In this document: one piece after another, positions 12,056 to 24,030 of the stretch
How the letters are laid out: each line of letters starts with the position of its first letter
How positions within the stretch are numbered: the stretch's first letter is position 1
From: Gossypium raimondii
Lineage: Eukaryota; Streptophyta; Magnoliopsida; Malvales; Malvaceae
DNA: 64,000 nt
Reading direction: 5' to 3'
NCBI RefSeq assembly: GCF_025698545.1
Contig: NC_068572.1
Location: 3,968,001-4,032,000, forward strand
Program-made: the position numbers and the translations under genes
The notes under the pieces: model-generated
The model's input: the letters and a program-made list of their open reading frames with translations, nothing else
Told to the model about the DNA's origin: nothing
Databases searched by the model: none

Positions 12056-13424
12056 CATCTGATCTTCCGTCTTGCAATATTCAACTTGAACATCACCATT
12101 ATTCACTAGTTCCCTCAAGAAGTGATATCGAATGCGAATGTGTTTTGTCCTTCTATGATGAATTGGATCTTTTGTGACCGAAATAGTAGAACTATTGTCA
12201 CAAAACAAAATTGTTGACTTGCTCTGCTTCTGCTTAAGACTCTCCAAAATTCCACGTAACCAAATCAATTGACATCATGCATAAGATGCAGCGATATATT
12301 CAACTTCTGTAGTCGAAAGCGCCACAACTAATTGTTTCTTTGAGCTCCATGAAACTGCACCACTACCAAGGTGAAAAACATAACTAGAAGTACTTCTGCT
12401 GTCATCAATGCTTCTTGCTAAATCACTATCCGTATAACCAATGAGATCAACTAATGTATTAGCTTTATAGAAAATTCCATAATCAATGGTTCCCTTCACA
12501 TATCTCAATATTTTCTTGGCAGCCTCCCAGTGATTGGAGTAAGGTTTCTCCATGAATCTACTCACCAAGCTAACAGCATACACGATGTCAGGCCTTGTCG
12601 AAGTCAGATACATCAACTTTCCAACCAAACTTCTGAATATGGTGGAATTGACTAGCTTTCCTTCACCCTCTTTAGATAACTTCAGACCTGTAATGCATGG
12701 AGTAGAGACTGGATTCGTATTTTCCATCTTGAACCTTTTTATAACTTCCTTTACGTAGCTCTCTTGTGAAATAAAAATTCCTTTCTCGAATTGATGAATT
12801 TCAATGCCAAGAAAATGATGAAGTTCTCCCAAATCTTTCATATTAAATTCTGCCATCATTGAGTGTTAAAATTCTTTCAACATCTTCACATCATTTCCTG
12901 TGAAAATAAGATCATCAACGTAGAGACTTACAACCATGAATCTTCCTTGAGAATTGTCTTTGATGTAGAGAGTATGCTCATATGGACATTTCTGGAATCC
13001 ACACTTCTAAAAATAAGAATCGATGCGGCTGTTCCAAGCTCAGGGTGATTGCTTCAACCAGTACAAAGCTTTCTTCAACTTGTAAACTTTTTCTTCTTCT
13101 CCTTTTTTGACAAACCATGGTGGTTGATCAATATAGACTTCTTCTTTGAGAACACCATTCAAAAACACGGATTTTATGTCCATTTGGAACATTTTCCAAT
13201 TATTTTGGGCAGCAAGAGAAATAAGTCTCAAGTCTTGAAACTGGAGCAAATACCTCTGTAAAATCTTCTCATTCCTTTTGCTTGTATCCTTTTGTAACCA
13301 GTCTTGCCTTGTACTTGTTGATAGAGCCATTCTGATTCATCTTTGTCTTGTACACCCATTTGACTCCAATTGAATTCTTGTGCGGCGGCAAATCTGTAAG
13401 CTCCCATGTATCATTGTTTTCAAT
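12056..13424 (-). pseudogene. Copia reverse transcriptase and RNase H, frameshifted
   Basis: The minus strand shows 'WVYKTKMNQNGSINKYKARLV' type sequence near 13310-13370, then 'MDIKSVFLNGVLKEEVYIDQPP' fingers/palm pieces, the catalytic YVDD (minus strand of about 12910-12935), 'FNMKDLGELHHFLGIEI', 'STRPDIVYAVSLVSRFM', and RNase H with 'YTDSDLA' and 'TTEVEYIAASYA'. Frame changes occur near 13330, 13040, 12860 and 12270. The C-terminal end was separated by the Gypsy insertion and lies at 2567-2660. Confidence 0.9.
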
Positions 13425-15194
13425 TTAGCAAATCTCTTCTTTCATGGTTTTCCTCCATATTTCTTCTTGATATGCATCATCAAAAGAAATTCGATCTTCT
13501 TCTACAAAGAAGGCAAAGAATACAACATCATTTTGCACAACTTCATCAGTTACATCATATAACTCTTGGATGCTTCTCGTTTTTTGGATCGGGCTGGATG
13601 AAGAAGAATTTGATGAAGAACTTGGGGAAGCAGGAGGATTTCCTGCTTGAGCATCATCTTCAACATTCTCAATTACTGCCTCTTCTTCTTCTTCTTCAAG
13701 TTCAAAAGGAAAAATTGGCAAATTTTTCTTTTCAACTTCCATATCTTCAAACATGGAATTTTCATCAAACCGAACATCTCGCCTTATCACAATCTTCTTT
13801 GTCATCGGATTGTACAACTTGTATGCTTTACTTCTTTCACTATAGCCAATGAAAATGCATTTCTCTAACTTGTCATCCAACTTGCTTCTCATTGCATCTG
13901 GAATATGAGAGTAAGCAACACTCTCAAATACTATAAGATGTCGAACACTAGGCTTTGTACCATACCACGCCTCATGTGGTGTGCAATTCTCTAAGCTTCT
14001 TGTCGGTGATCTGTTGATAAGATAAACTGCACAGAAAATAGCTTCAGCCCAAAATCTTTTTGATAACCTCTTCTTCTTAAGAAGACATCTAGCCATTTCC
14101 ATAATTGTTCTATTCTTTCTTTCACACACACCATTTTGCTGAGGTGTATGGCGGAATGTCATTTCATGCCGGATGCCACTATCTCGGCAATATTTCTCAA
14201 ATTCTTTTAAAAAATATTCACCTCCACGATCTGTCCGTAAGGTGTTAATTTTCAGCCCAGTAAAGTTCTCCACTTCTACCTTGAAATCTTTGAATCTCTG
14301 AAAAGCCTCTGATTTTTCTTTTACACAATACACCCATAACTTTCTTGAGTAATCATCAATGAAAGAGATAAAGTAACGATTACCTCCCAAAGATGAAACT
14401 GTCATTGGACCACAGAGATCCGAGTGAATAAGTTGCAATGGTCTTCTTGCTTTCCACGAGGGTTGAGAAGGAAAAGTAATTTTGTGTTGCTTTCCAAGTT
14501 GACATGCTTCACAAATATCATCAAGCCGATTGATTTTTGGTAAACCTCTGACCATCATCTTCCTTGAAAGCATCTCCAAATTTCCATAGTTCAAATGTCC
14601 ATATCTATCATGCCATAACTTTGAAGGGTGAGAGAGAAAAGATTATTTGATGCCACTCCAACTCTAGCAACAACCTGATTTTTCCTTGATAAATAGCAAG
14701 CCATGTCACGAAAATGAATATCATACCCCTTCTTCAAAAGATGCCCAACGCTAAGTAGATTATTTTTAAGACCAGGAACAAAATAAACTTCAGACATTTT
14801 CTCTACCCTTCATTGCTTTGTTTTGAACTCCAACACACCAACACCGCTAAACACTAGCAACAACCTGATTTTTCCTTGATAAATAGCAAGCCATGTCACG
14901 AAAATGAATATCATACCCCTTCTTCAAAAGATGCCCAACGCTAAGTAGATTATTTTTAAGACCAGGAAGAAAATAAACTTCAGACATTTTCTCTACCCTT
15001 CATTGCTTTGTTTTGAACTCCAACTCACCAACACCGCTAACTTTGTAAGCCTTGCCATCTCCTACTTTTACTTCTCCACAATTAGATTCAAAGAACTTCA
15101 AAAATAAATTTTTGTTACCTGTCATATGCTTGCTAGCACCACTGTCTATGTACCAGACATCATCAATCTCTCCACCATGAGACACGAGCAACAA
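13425..15194 (-). pseudogene. Copia protease, GAG-pre-integrase and integrase
   Basis: The minus strand has protease with the DSGAS active site (near 15125-15150), then a zinc-binding pre-integrase segment, and an open 389-codon stretch (13425-14594) containing the integrase core. Its catalytic acidic residues are in 'HSDLCGPM', 'DDYSRKLWVY' and 'HTPQQNGVCERKNRT'. The integrase ORF itself is open, but it is out of frame with the protease because of the 190-bp tandem duplication at 14661-15040. The acidic, serine-rich linker near 13580-13720 precedes the reverse transcriptase. Confidence 0.9.
14661..15040. repeat. 190-bp tandem duplication in Copia pol
   Basis: The block 'agcaacaacctgatttttcc...accaacaccgctaa' occurs twice, offset by 190 bp, with very few differences. 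As 190 is not divisible by three, it breaks the protease-integrase frame. Confidence 0.93.
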
Positions 15195-15226
15195 AGTTTC
15201 TTACTTTTGCTCTTGATTATTTTGTA

Positions 15227-16198
15227 CTATATTAGCTTCATTTTTCTCTTCTTTCTTGTACCAGCATTCACTTTCCAAATGACCAGGTTTGCCACAATGA
15301 TAACATTCAAAATAGCCACGACCTCTTCCTCTTTAATTGCCACGTCCACGTCCTCTTTGTGATCCTCTAAAATTCTGACTTTGGTTGGCTTCTTTCCATC
15401 CATTCTCCTTGCATCTTCACCTCTTTCACGAGCATTTGAGCCTCTTCCACGACCACAATCTCTCCCTCTTTGATTTTTAAAATCTCCCTTCTTCTCATTT
15501 AGAGACAACTTTGACTGGAGTGCTTGATCTAGATCTACTTCCTTCTTCTTGTTGTTTAATCTTTCTTCATGGGCTTGCAACGAACCTGTGAGTTCATCAA
15601 TAGTCATGGTACTCAAGTCCTTTGATTCTTCAATGGATACCACAATGTAGTCAAATCTAGAATCCAAAGAACAGAGGATTTTCTCAACACCACGAATATC
15701 ATCCATAATTTCACCATTTCTTTTTAATTGGTTGACTATAGACAAAACCCGTGAACAGTAATCAGAAACTGATTCTGACTCTATTTTTTGCAATCTTTCA
15801 AACTCCCCTCGAAGAGTTTGCAACCGAACTCTTTTCACCTTTTCATCTCATTTGAAAGAATTTTGTAAAATCTCCCATGCTTGTTTTGCCGTGGTGGCAC
15901 AAGCTATTTTTTCCCATGCCGCTTCATATGATTGAACTCCTTGATATATCCAAAATAAGGCTTGTTGATTTTTCTTTCTTGATTTTCTTAAACTCTCTTT
16001 TTGAACTTGTGATAATCCTTCCTCCTCTTCAGCCTCAACTTCATTATAACATTTTTCAACAATCTCCCAAACTTCTAGAGATCCAAGAAGAGCCTTCATT
16101 TGGATACTCCATTTGCCATAATTTTCTTTGGTTAATTGGGGAACGGAAGAGAGAGGAATAGAATTGTTTATTTCGATCGAACAAGGCTCTGATACCAA
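15227..16198 (-). pseudogene. Copia gag, two frames
   Basis: The minus-strand ORF 15848-16198 begins with the gag N-terminal pattern 'LTKENYGKWSIQMKALLG'. The downstream ORF 15227-15838 continues with the UBN2-type domain ('[23 protein letters not shown]'-like, '[14 protein letters not shown]'). A one-base frame change near 15840 separates them. A CCHC zinc knuckle (C-x2-C-x4-H-x4-C, '[14 protein letters not shown]') is readable near 15255-15300, but in another frame than the arginine/glycine-rich tail before it. Confidence 0.88.
16186..16197 (-). other. Copia primer-binding site (initiator tRNA-Met)
   Basis: The minus strand reads TGGTATCAGAGC, three bases from the 5' LTR (16201-16535). Confidence 0.88.
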
Positions 16199-16200
16199 TT

Positions 16201-16535
16201 TGTAGAAGATTGATTAAAATTTAGAGAAATAAAACAAAGAAAATGATAAAGAATATAATAGAGAAGAGAAATAAATTTTGTATGGAAGAAATAAAATTCT
16301 TTCTAATAAACTTTTTTATTTCAATCACACAAAAAATCTTCATCACATACAACTCTTTATATAGGAGTTGTAAGTGACTATTCATCTATATCACTAAATG
16401 CTAGGAGTTGTGGCTATTCATGCTTGTGTGTAACTTTTCATATTCAAGTCTCTTCACTCTTCATATTCAAGTCTCTTCACTCTTCTAACTTTTCATGATT
16501 TATTTGTGCAAGATTAATTTAATTATGTGCCACCA
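16201..16535 (-). repeat. Copia LTR (5' LTR of the minus-strand element)
   Basis: Pairs with 2191-2566 and is followed by the TSD AAGAG. On the minus strand it begins TGGTGGCACATAAT. Confidence 0.95.
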
Positions 16536-16540
16536 AAGAG

Positions 16541-16705
16541 TTGCATGAAGGTAGAAATGGGCACACAGTAAAATGAAAAGCTTTTAGCGAGGTGACAGGG
16601 CAGTAGCTTTAGTTGCGGGGATGGCAATTTCAGCCTTTAATTTTATTTTATTTTGTTTTATTTATAATAGTACATATTTAAAGCTTTTGCCGATGGAGTC
16701 GTTTA
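16541..16705 (+). other. Original downstream flank of ProDH, displaced by the Copia
   Basis: Because the Copia duplicated AAGAG, this stretch directly followed position 2190 before the insertion. It is therefore the likely ancestral 3' UTR and terminator area of ProDH. AT-rich with no ORF; no poly(A) signal could be assigned with confidence. Confidence 0.6.
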
Positions 16706-16795
16706 AGTCTTAATTACATTGGTATGAACATTATTATCAATGTAAGAAGATATAAGTTTGAATACTCTGAAGTGCATTATCCTCCTATATATAAT
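16706..16795 (+). repeat. SINE-like repeat fragment (copy A)
   Basis: Contains 'attggtatgaacattattatc' and 'agtttgaatactctgaagtgcat' in the order and spacing seen at 46868-46959. In other copies these segments resemble the A and B boxes of tRNA-derived promoters. Confidence 0.5.
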
Positions 16796-16831
16796 AGTAC
16801 ATGGAAGTATTTTGCATATTAAATTTTCAAT

Positions 16832-17172
16832 TTAAATACTCATTTAGCTCCTAAATTTATCATTTTTCTCTATTTGGTATTTATGATTTTTTGTCCTGAA
16901 TTGATATTTAAATTTTATTCCGCCTACTATATTAGTACCTTTTGTAACGGTGTTAGTTTTTAATGACATGACAATTAATTATTAAGGTTTTTAAATTTTG
17001 TCTACTATATTATATTTATTTATTGGGTCGAATTGCCACATCATCAAAACTTACGTTGTTACGAAAAGTAACAAAATGATGGACGGAAAATTAATTTTAG
17101 TATTAGGTTGGGACAAAGAAAAACATAAGTACTAACTTGAGATAAAGTGACAAATTCAAAGGCTAAATGAAT
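16832..17172. repeat. MITE-like element with inverted ends
   Basis: The left end 'tttaaatactcatttagc' and the right end 'gctaaatgaatatttaaa' are inverted repeats of one another, and similarity continues inward for about 50 bp. No coding capacity. Confidence 0.6.
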
Positions 17173-17983
17173 ATTTAAACCTATTTTTAAATATATTTTA
17201 TATTTAAAAATTAAATCTTTTAATATAAATATAACTAATTATTTTATTAATAATAATTTAATAAATGTAACCTATTATTGTAACTAATCTAATCCATTGA
17301 AAATAAATAATACAAAATATTATTATATTCATTTTATTATTTTATTTTATAAATACATATTTTAATATAATTATAATTATAATTATAATTATATATTAAT
17401 AGAAATATTGAGATGGTAAAAAGTTTTTAATGGTAGAGGTACACAATGGATGCATCTCCACTGACTAAGTTATGGAGATGTGTGAGTTTTTGCATCGCCA
17501 ACCCTAATAAGATATACTTATATTAACTCTATAATGACACTATTTCCCGTCTCTTTAGAGTTCTCGGCATGTCATTGTTGACATGTTTTGTTGTAGTATG
17601 AAGTTAATTACTTACTATAGTGAGATTAAATAGTGTAACGGTGAGATTAAAATTTATGTTAGGATATGTGTTTAGATGCAAACAACGTGAGACAAATCAT
17701 AATGAGAAAGCAAAATGACTATTAAATATATTAAATTATATTTATAAAATATAATTTTACTATATTTAATTAATAAAAGTAAAATTATTGCATATTGTTT
17801 GAAAATCATGAAATACAATGAATACTATAAATAATAATATTAAAATTATAAAATATTGTTTGAAAATCATCTAATTTTGTACAAGCAAAAGGATAATTTA
17901 AGTGTTAAAAATAAAATAAAATTTTAATTATTAAAATAAGAAAACAAGTATAATTTAAAGATAAATAATGTATAATATTTTTT
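17173..17983. other. AT-rich intergenic stretch
   Basis: Only simple AT-rich sequence, including an (ATTATA)n-like run near 17360-17400. Nothing gene-like seen. Confidence 0.6.
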
Positions 17984-19706
17984 GGTATAATATAAATTTA
18001 ACTTTTAACGTTTATATCTTTTATCAATTTGACCTTTATTCTTTTTTTGAGCTAAAGTTGGCTCTCGGTTTTTTAAAAGAGTTGAATTGTTTTTTTAACA
18101 AAATACTACTAAAACACTCCTCAAGTATGGTAACTCCGTGATAATTCACGTGTATTTTATTTTTTAAATTATAAAAAATTAATTTTTTATAATTTTTAAT
18201 TTTCCGTTGACATGACATATAAAATAAATGGCATAATGTCAAATTTAGCCCTCAACCTTTTTAAAAGAATGAAATTTGACCATCAATCAACCTTTCAAAA
18301 AACAATCAAATTGTAACGAAAATACTGTAAGAAAAAAAATAACCAAACCGAGAAATTTAGACGATTTATGGAATGCAAGTTCAAAAAGCGCAGTTGCCCA
18401 AAATCGAATCCAATTTTTTTATTTAATATATAATTAATTTAATTTTTATGATATAAAAATATTTTATATTTAAAATACTGAAAATAAATTTAAATTTTTT
18501 GAATTTTTTTTTGTTTTTCAGAAATATCTATAAAAAAAACTTTGAAAATTTGTCGAATAATATTCTAAAGTCATAAAACAAAGCTCATTTTATCAAAATA
18601 AGTCTAAAAATAAAACAAAAATAATATGGAAAAACCAATAACTGAACCAAGCCAACCGAATTATGATGGATAGTTAAAAAAATCTAAAAAACCCTAATTG
18701 AATTGAACCGTTATCACCGCTACTTACTAAAATGTTAAAATGTTAAACATAACAGCCCGCATGGTAATCCACATGTACTCCTGCTAATTTTTTTTTTGAA
18801 TTTTTATGAACTTTTTTAAAATTTATTTTAAAAATAATTTTAGAATTTTAAATTATTTGTTGTCATGTCATATAAGATAAACAATATGATTTCCACATGA
18901 TACGTGGACTATCACATAGATTGCCATATTAACATTGTCAAAGAAAATGTTTTAATCAGCATTTCCATTCAAAATGACAATCAAAACTTTTTTTTGGATC
19001 TTTTCTATTCTTCGAATAGGACAGATAATGAATGTTTTATTTATTGTTTGAGTTAATTTTTTTGGGAGTAATGACGATGATTTACGGCGCTAAGATTTTG
19101 ATTGAATTTGTGTTATGTTTGCAAGGGTTTGGATGGAGATTCAACATTGCTTGTTTGTTCATGTAAATTGTGGTAAGTTTTTGAATTGGCTTGGGATCTA
19201 CAATCTTGCCTTGGGTGTTTTTAATATAGTTGTTCTTTTTGACACAATGTCTAGAATTACTCATAGTCCTTTCCCAATTTATAAATAGGAGGATAATGTG
19301 CTTCAGCGCACTCGAATCACATCTACCTGCATTGGCAACAATGCCCCAATCGAGCTAAGACTCAATCGACACTTAATTTCTTTGTTTTTAGGTGATGGTT
19401 GATTTCATATTTTTGTTTCAATTGTTGCATCCTTTTTCTGGTTCTAATGAAATTTTATTATCTTTCATGAGAAAAAAAGAAAAAGAAAATAGTGCTATGT
19501 CAATATAAAGTACACATGGACTGTCACATGGGTTATCATGTCAATATCCTTAAAAATTTAATAGTTCAGCCATCATTTTTGTTAAAAAAACGACTTGACT
19601 ATTTTTGAAATATTATGACCAAATTTAACTCAAAAATAATAATAATAATCAAATTGACAAAAATACAAATGTTAATGACTAAATTTATCATTATACTCTT
19701 TTTTCT
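17984..19706. repeat. Decayed inverted-repeat element with later insertions
   Basis: The left portion (about 17984-18090) and right portion (about 19590-19706) are inverted relatives: 'ggtataatataaatttaac' against 'aaatttatcattatactc', followed inward by related 'atcaatttgacc' and 'caaattgacaaaaat' blocks. Between them lie other fragments, including 'cacatggactgtcacatgg'-type repeats and SINE-like copy B. The boundaries are approximate. Confidence 0.4.
19236..19372 (-). repeat. SINE-like repeat (copy B)
   Basis: The minus strand reads through 'attgttgccaatgcagg', 'attcgagtgcgctgaagc' and 'attatcctcctatttata' and ends with 'gacattgtgtcaaaaag'-like sequence, the same order as the + strand copy interrupted by the CACTA element. 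Confidence 0.6.
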
Positions 19707-20652
19707 CAAAAAAATCAAATTATTTATTGAATAAAAACAAGAAGAAGAAGATAGTTTGATAAGCTAGACAACTAAAATCTATAGACTATATTAAACATGT
19801 TCATTGGTCAGGTTATTTGTCCAAGTCCATCAAATCACCCGATTTTACATGGTAGAGGATGTCAACCATTCATCAATGTTAATAAATTATTCTTTCAACT
19901 GAGATCACTCAGTTCGTTCATTTTAATCCTAGTCTCATCCTTCTAAAAAATAATAAGAAATTGATTGCCTAAAGTTTTCTTAAATCATGAATTCTATTAA
20001 TCTCGTAGAACCACTAGTAGTGCACACTATTCATTTGTCAACTTTTTAACAATTTCTACTAAATAACTAACTCAACCGTAACTACTTAATTAGAATAAAT
20101 TTGAAAAAAAAACCCACACATTTATATAGAGTGTGACTCAAACCTAGATCTTAAAGTTTTGAGTACCTCAACCTTATCATCGGGCAGAAGACTCATTGGA
20201 AATTTTGTTATTTTTATTTTTAGAAATTTAGTTCTTTTATTTTTTTTTTCAAATTTTAAAATATTTAGAACTATTAAATTATTCTATTGAATTCAAGTGT
20301 ATTATAACAAAATTTTAATACTTTTGTAATTGGGTTGGTGTGGAGATTAACTCATTTAGAGGTTTTATAATAATTAAAATTAATAGAACTCACTTTATGA
20401 TGTGAAAATAACAATTTTTAATAGTAATATTCTTAAAATAATATTTATTATTTTATAAAATAAAATACTCTTAAAATAATATTTATTGTCTTATAAAATA
20501 ATAAAATTTTGGTATTTTTACAATTGAGCTGGGAATAGACCTGATCATGGATCAGGCTAGGTCGAGCCGATGTAAAAATTTAGGCCCGTTTTCTAGGCTC
20601 AAGTCTAACCTAGAAAATAGGCCTAAAATTCTGCCCAAGCCAATTTAAAATT

Positions 20653-23413
20653 TGTAACACCCCCTAACCTCAAACCGTCATCGAAACAGGGTTATGAAGC
20701 ATTTCCAGACATATCTAATAACTTATAACTATTCACAAATAAATAACAGACATAGCATGCTTTAATCATTTTCATTTCGTATTTGTATAAATTATGTCAT
20801 TTTAGTTCCATTTCATACTTATAACTAATTTAAACATCATTCTACAACCATAATCACAAAACTCTTATACTTAACCTATACATCACCTAGGTACATGCCA
20901 CATTATCAAAACAAAGGTACATCACTAAAATTTCTCTGAGGTCAGGATTGCTCAGGATGCTAGACCAGACATTGGCTTTCTACTAACGTGCGCACGGAAA
21001 CAACCATACGCTGAGTATAGGTATACTCAATGGTATTACCATAATTCAAATTAACAACATTAATCGATAAATTATATACATATAATTTATGTCCACAATT
21101 ATTCATTAATTATCTCATACTTTAAATCAACTTGATAATTAATAACAATAAACAATATTTCAAATCTTGTATTTAATTGTATTCATACCTTATTTCAAAG
21201 ATCTCAATTCCATTAAATTTTTCACACCTCATTCCAATAGTTCATTTCAATTCATATACAATTCATTCAACTTATCACTATATTCAATATCAATTCTATT
21301 GCAATTTGTACTCACTAATACCATATAACAAAAATTTATTCTTAATCACATCATGAACTTTGGGTTTATATCTTCAAATCTCATATCTCGATTTCCAATT
21401 CACATATCAATTCACAATTTCACTTTCTCATTTCTTTTCATAGCTCAATCAATCACACTTATTCAAAATTTTCTCATTTTAATTATTTACCCCTATTAAC
21501 AAGACTTGGACATTGACGGATACACAGATCCAACCAAACACACCAGAATATCCAACCTAACATACCCGGAATAATATAAATCCTCCTTAACACACCAGTA
21601 TATCATATCCTCCCAAACACACCAATAAGGCATTAGATGCCTCTACGGATAAACCGAAACATATAATAACAGAATCATCTTCTCGGCCAAACTACAAATC
21701 TCCTTATCACATCACAAATCCTATGGCATGCCATATGTATCCAATCTAGTCCGATAAGTCAATAGGGTATTATTTTACTTTTCCAATTTCGAATTCATTT
21801 CCACAACAATTTCAAATATTCAATCAATTCAAAACATCTATTATTTCAATTCACAAACAATTCAATATCATTTAATTCAATATCAATATTCACCTTATTT
21901 TTATTTATTAAACATATTATTCAAGATTCAACAATTGCTATTAATAAATTCAATACCAATACGTATTTATCATTCAATTCAATCGTGATACTTACCTCAA
22001 TTTGCTTATCATGTATATTAATTTAAATTTTTAACAATTAATAATTAAATTCGAATTATGGTAATACTAACCGAAATTTTTCTCGAATCACTCCTTCTCC
22101 ACCTTCTCATTTCCTTTCTCGGACAATGACTCTTGCACGACATTAGCTACGTAATTAAACAGTTAAAAATCATTAATACACAATTTCATCAAAATATTTC
22201 CATTTATACCTAAACTTTACCTAAATTCTAATTTAATCCCTTATCAATACTAATTTTATTGTCCCAATCTAACTCCATATTCTCTCTTAATTCTTACTAT
22301 AAACTCATTTTAACTCTTCATTTTCACCATAAATCCCTAATTTTGAAATTCTCTCAATTTAGTCCCTGTTAATTCAAAGCGTATAATTTATTTTGCAAAT
22401 CAACCTTTTACTAACTTCTAACTTGAAATTCAATCAATTTAACCCCTAATTCATCAATTAATTCAACATGAACAACATCTAAAAATTTACTAACTTTCAA
22501 AATTTCAACTTAAATCAAGTAGTATTTTGTTCTAGGATTCCAAAACATCAAAATTATAGGAAAATGGACTAAATTGGCTTACCAATCAAACCTTAAACCT
22601 TAAAATCCCAAATTTTCTTTCTTTCCTTCCCTTTTTCTTTTTCTTTCCTTTCTCCCCTGTTTTCGTTTTGCTATTATGTTTCTATTCTCTTTTCTCTCTT
22701 TTATTTCATTGTTTCTTTTTATTATATAATATAATATAATATAATATAATATAATATAATATAATATAATATAATATAATATATATACTTAACTTTTAAG
22801 TAATAATATTATAATATTATAATATATTTTAACTTTAGATTTTTAAATAAAGTATTAATTATGCCGCCTCAACTTTAAAAAAGTCATAATTTCCTATTTG
22901 GTCCTTTTAACTTTTCTTTAATCTATAATTAAACTTTTATCTCTATTGCAATTTAATCTTTTTCATAATTAACCTCAATTTAGACAAATTCACTTAATTA
23001 AAGCCTAATTAACTACACAACTAACTTCGTAAATATTTATGATAAATATTTACGAGTCCAATTTACCGAAATGGAGTCTCGGGAATATTTTTTTTTCAAT
23101 TTTATCCTTTTTAATCAATTAACCATCGAAATGTTAAAATTTCTTAACGAAACTTTAATACTACCCTAATGACACTCCGTAGATATTTATAAAAATATTT
23201 ACGACTCAGTTTATAATATCGAGGTCTCGATACCTCGTTTTCGACCCAATTTACCTAATAATTTCTTTTAAATCGCAAAATTCACTAATTCAAAAATATT
23301 TCTAAAATCACACTTAACTTATAATTATTAATTAATAATTTTTTCTAACTTTTTCATCGAATTTAGTGATCTCAAATCATTGTTCTGACACTACTGAAAA
23401 TTGGGCTGTTACA
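20653..23413 (-). mobile_element. Solo Gypsy-type LTR
   Basis: It begins TGTAACACCCCCTAACC and ends GGGCTGTTACA, the same type of ends as the Gypsy LTR at 2661. It shares internal landmarks with that LTR, such as 'gaggtctcgatacctcg' and 'tagtgatctc...cgacac'-type sequence just before the end. No internal region, PBS or second LTR follows, which fits a solo LTR left by LTR-LTR recombination. Flanking bases are AAATT and AAAAT; comparison with the uninterrupted copy at 31078 suggests AAAAT as the duplicated target with one change. About 2.76 kb long. Confidence 0.75.
22723..22788. repeat. (ATAAT)n microsatellite
   Basis: A run of ATAAT pentamers inside the solo LTR, after a pyrimidine-rich tract (22615-22720). 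Confidence 0.9.
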
Positions 23414-23892
23414 AAAATGCTAAACCCGAACCTGACTCAGCTCGCTTGTATTAAAATTTTTTGAGATTATTATTTTTATATAAAAATAAATTTAAAAAAT
23501 ATAATATATCAAATACACTAAAAACATTAAAATAAATGTTCCCAACAAATTAAAAATACATTAAAAAAAGGTTTTATACTTAAATAACACTAAAATCGTT
23601 GCAATTTAGTAAGCAAAATGCCTTTAAAATAGTAGCAAACTTAACAATATTATACAATATCCGAACAAAATAATAATAAAATAGTAGCAGTATAACAACG
23701 AAATGACAACAAAATGGCAGCAAAACAACAGTAAAAAAGAAAGTTTAGGTTGATTCGGGCCTATTTTTTGTATAAGCTCATTTTTTGGGCCTATAATTTT
23801 CTTCAAACCCTTCCACTTTTCGAGCTAGCCTTTGGGTCTGGACAGGTGATCTAACTCATGATTAGGTCATTATAGGTTCTGATAAACTCTTT

Positions 23893-24030
23893 TGGAGACA
23901 ATGCATATAACTAACTACATATAGCCCCCAATCTATAAATAGGAGGATAATGGGCTTCAATACACTCGAACCTACATCATACTATATTGGCAACAATGCT
24001 CATGTCAATCGAGGTAAGACTCAAACAATA
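23893..24030 (-). repeat. SINE-like repeat (copy C)
   Basis: Minus-strand copy of the same family, with 'aataggaggataatggg', 'caatacactcgaacc' and 'attggcaacaatgctca' on the + strand. Confidence 0.6.

Larger units (their letters stand above)
2191..16535 (-). mobile_element. Ty1/Copia LTR retrotransposon, split by a nested Gypsy element
   Basis: The element is bounded by LTRs 2191-2566 and 16201-16535 (TG...CA on the + strand) and flanked by the 5-bp duplication AAGAG at 2186-2190 and 16536-16540. It is transcribed from the minus strand, so the right LTR is its 5' LTR. Next to that LTR is a primer-binding site matching initiator tRNA-Met (16186-16197), and a purine tract lies at 2567-2577. 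The minus-strand domain order gag, protease, integrase, reverse transcriptase, RNase H is the Copia order. Without the 9.4-kb nested Gypsy the element is about 4.95 kb. Several frameshifts and a 190-bp internal duplication make it non-functional. By eye the LTRs differ at about ten substitutions plus a 41-bp duplication in the left copy. Confidence 0.95.
20537..23890. repeat. Dispersed repeat interrupted by a solo LTR
   Basis: Flanks 20537-20652 and 23414-23890 together match 31078-31460: 'gacctgatcatg...tcgggt', 'tgtaaaattttaggc', 'aacaacaaaa...agaaagttta'. The family has no clear ORF. The solo LTR 20653-23413 was inserted into it. Confidence 0.65.

Noticed and set aside
13406..13852. 148-codon + strand ORF
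   Set aside because: Antisense shadow of the Copia integrase-linker coding region, rich in Leu/Ser from the complementary acidic stretch.
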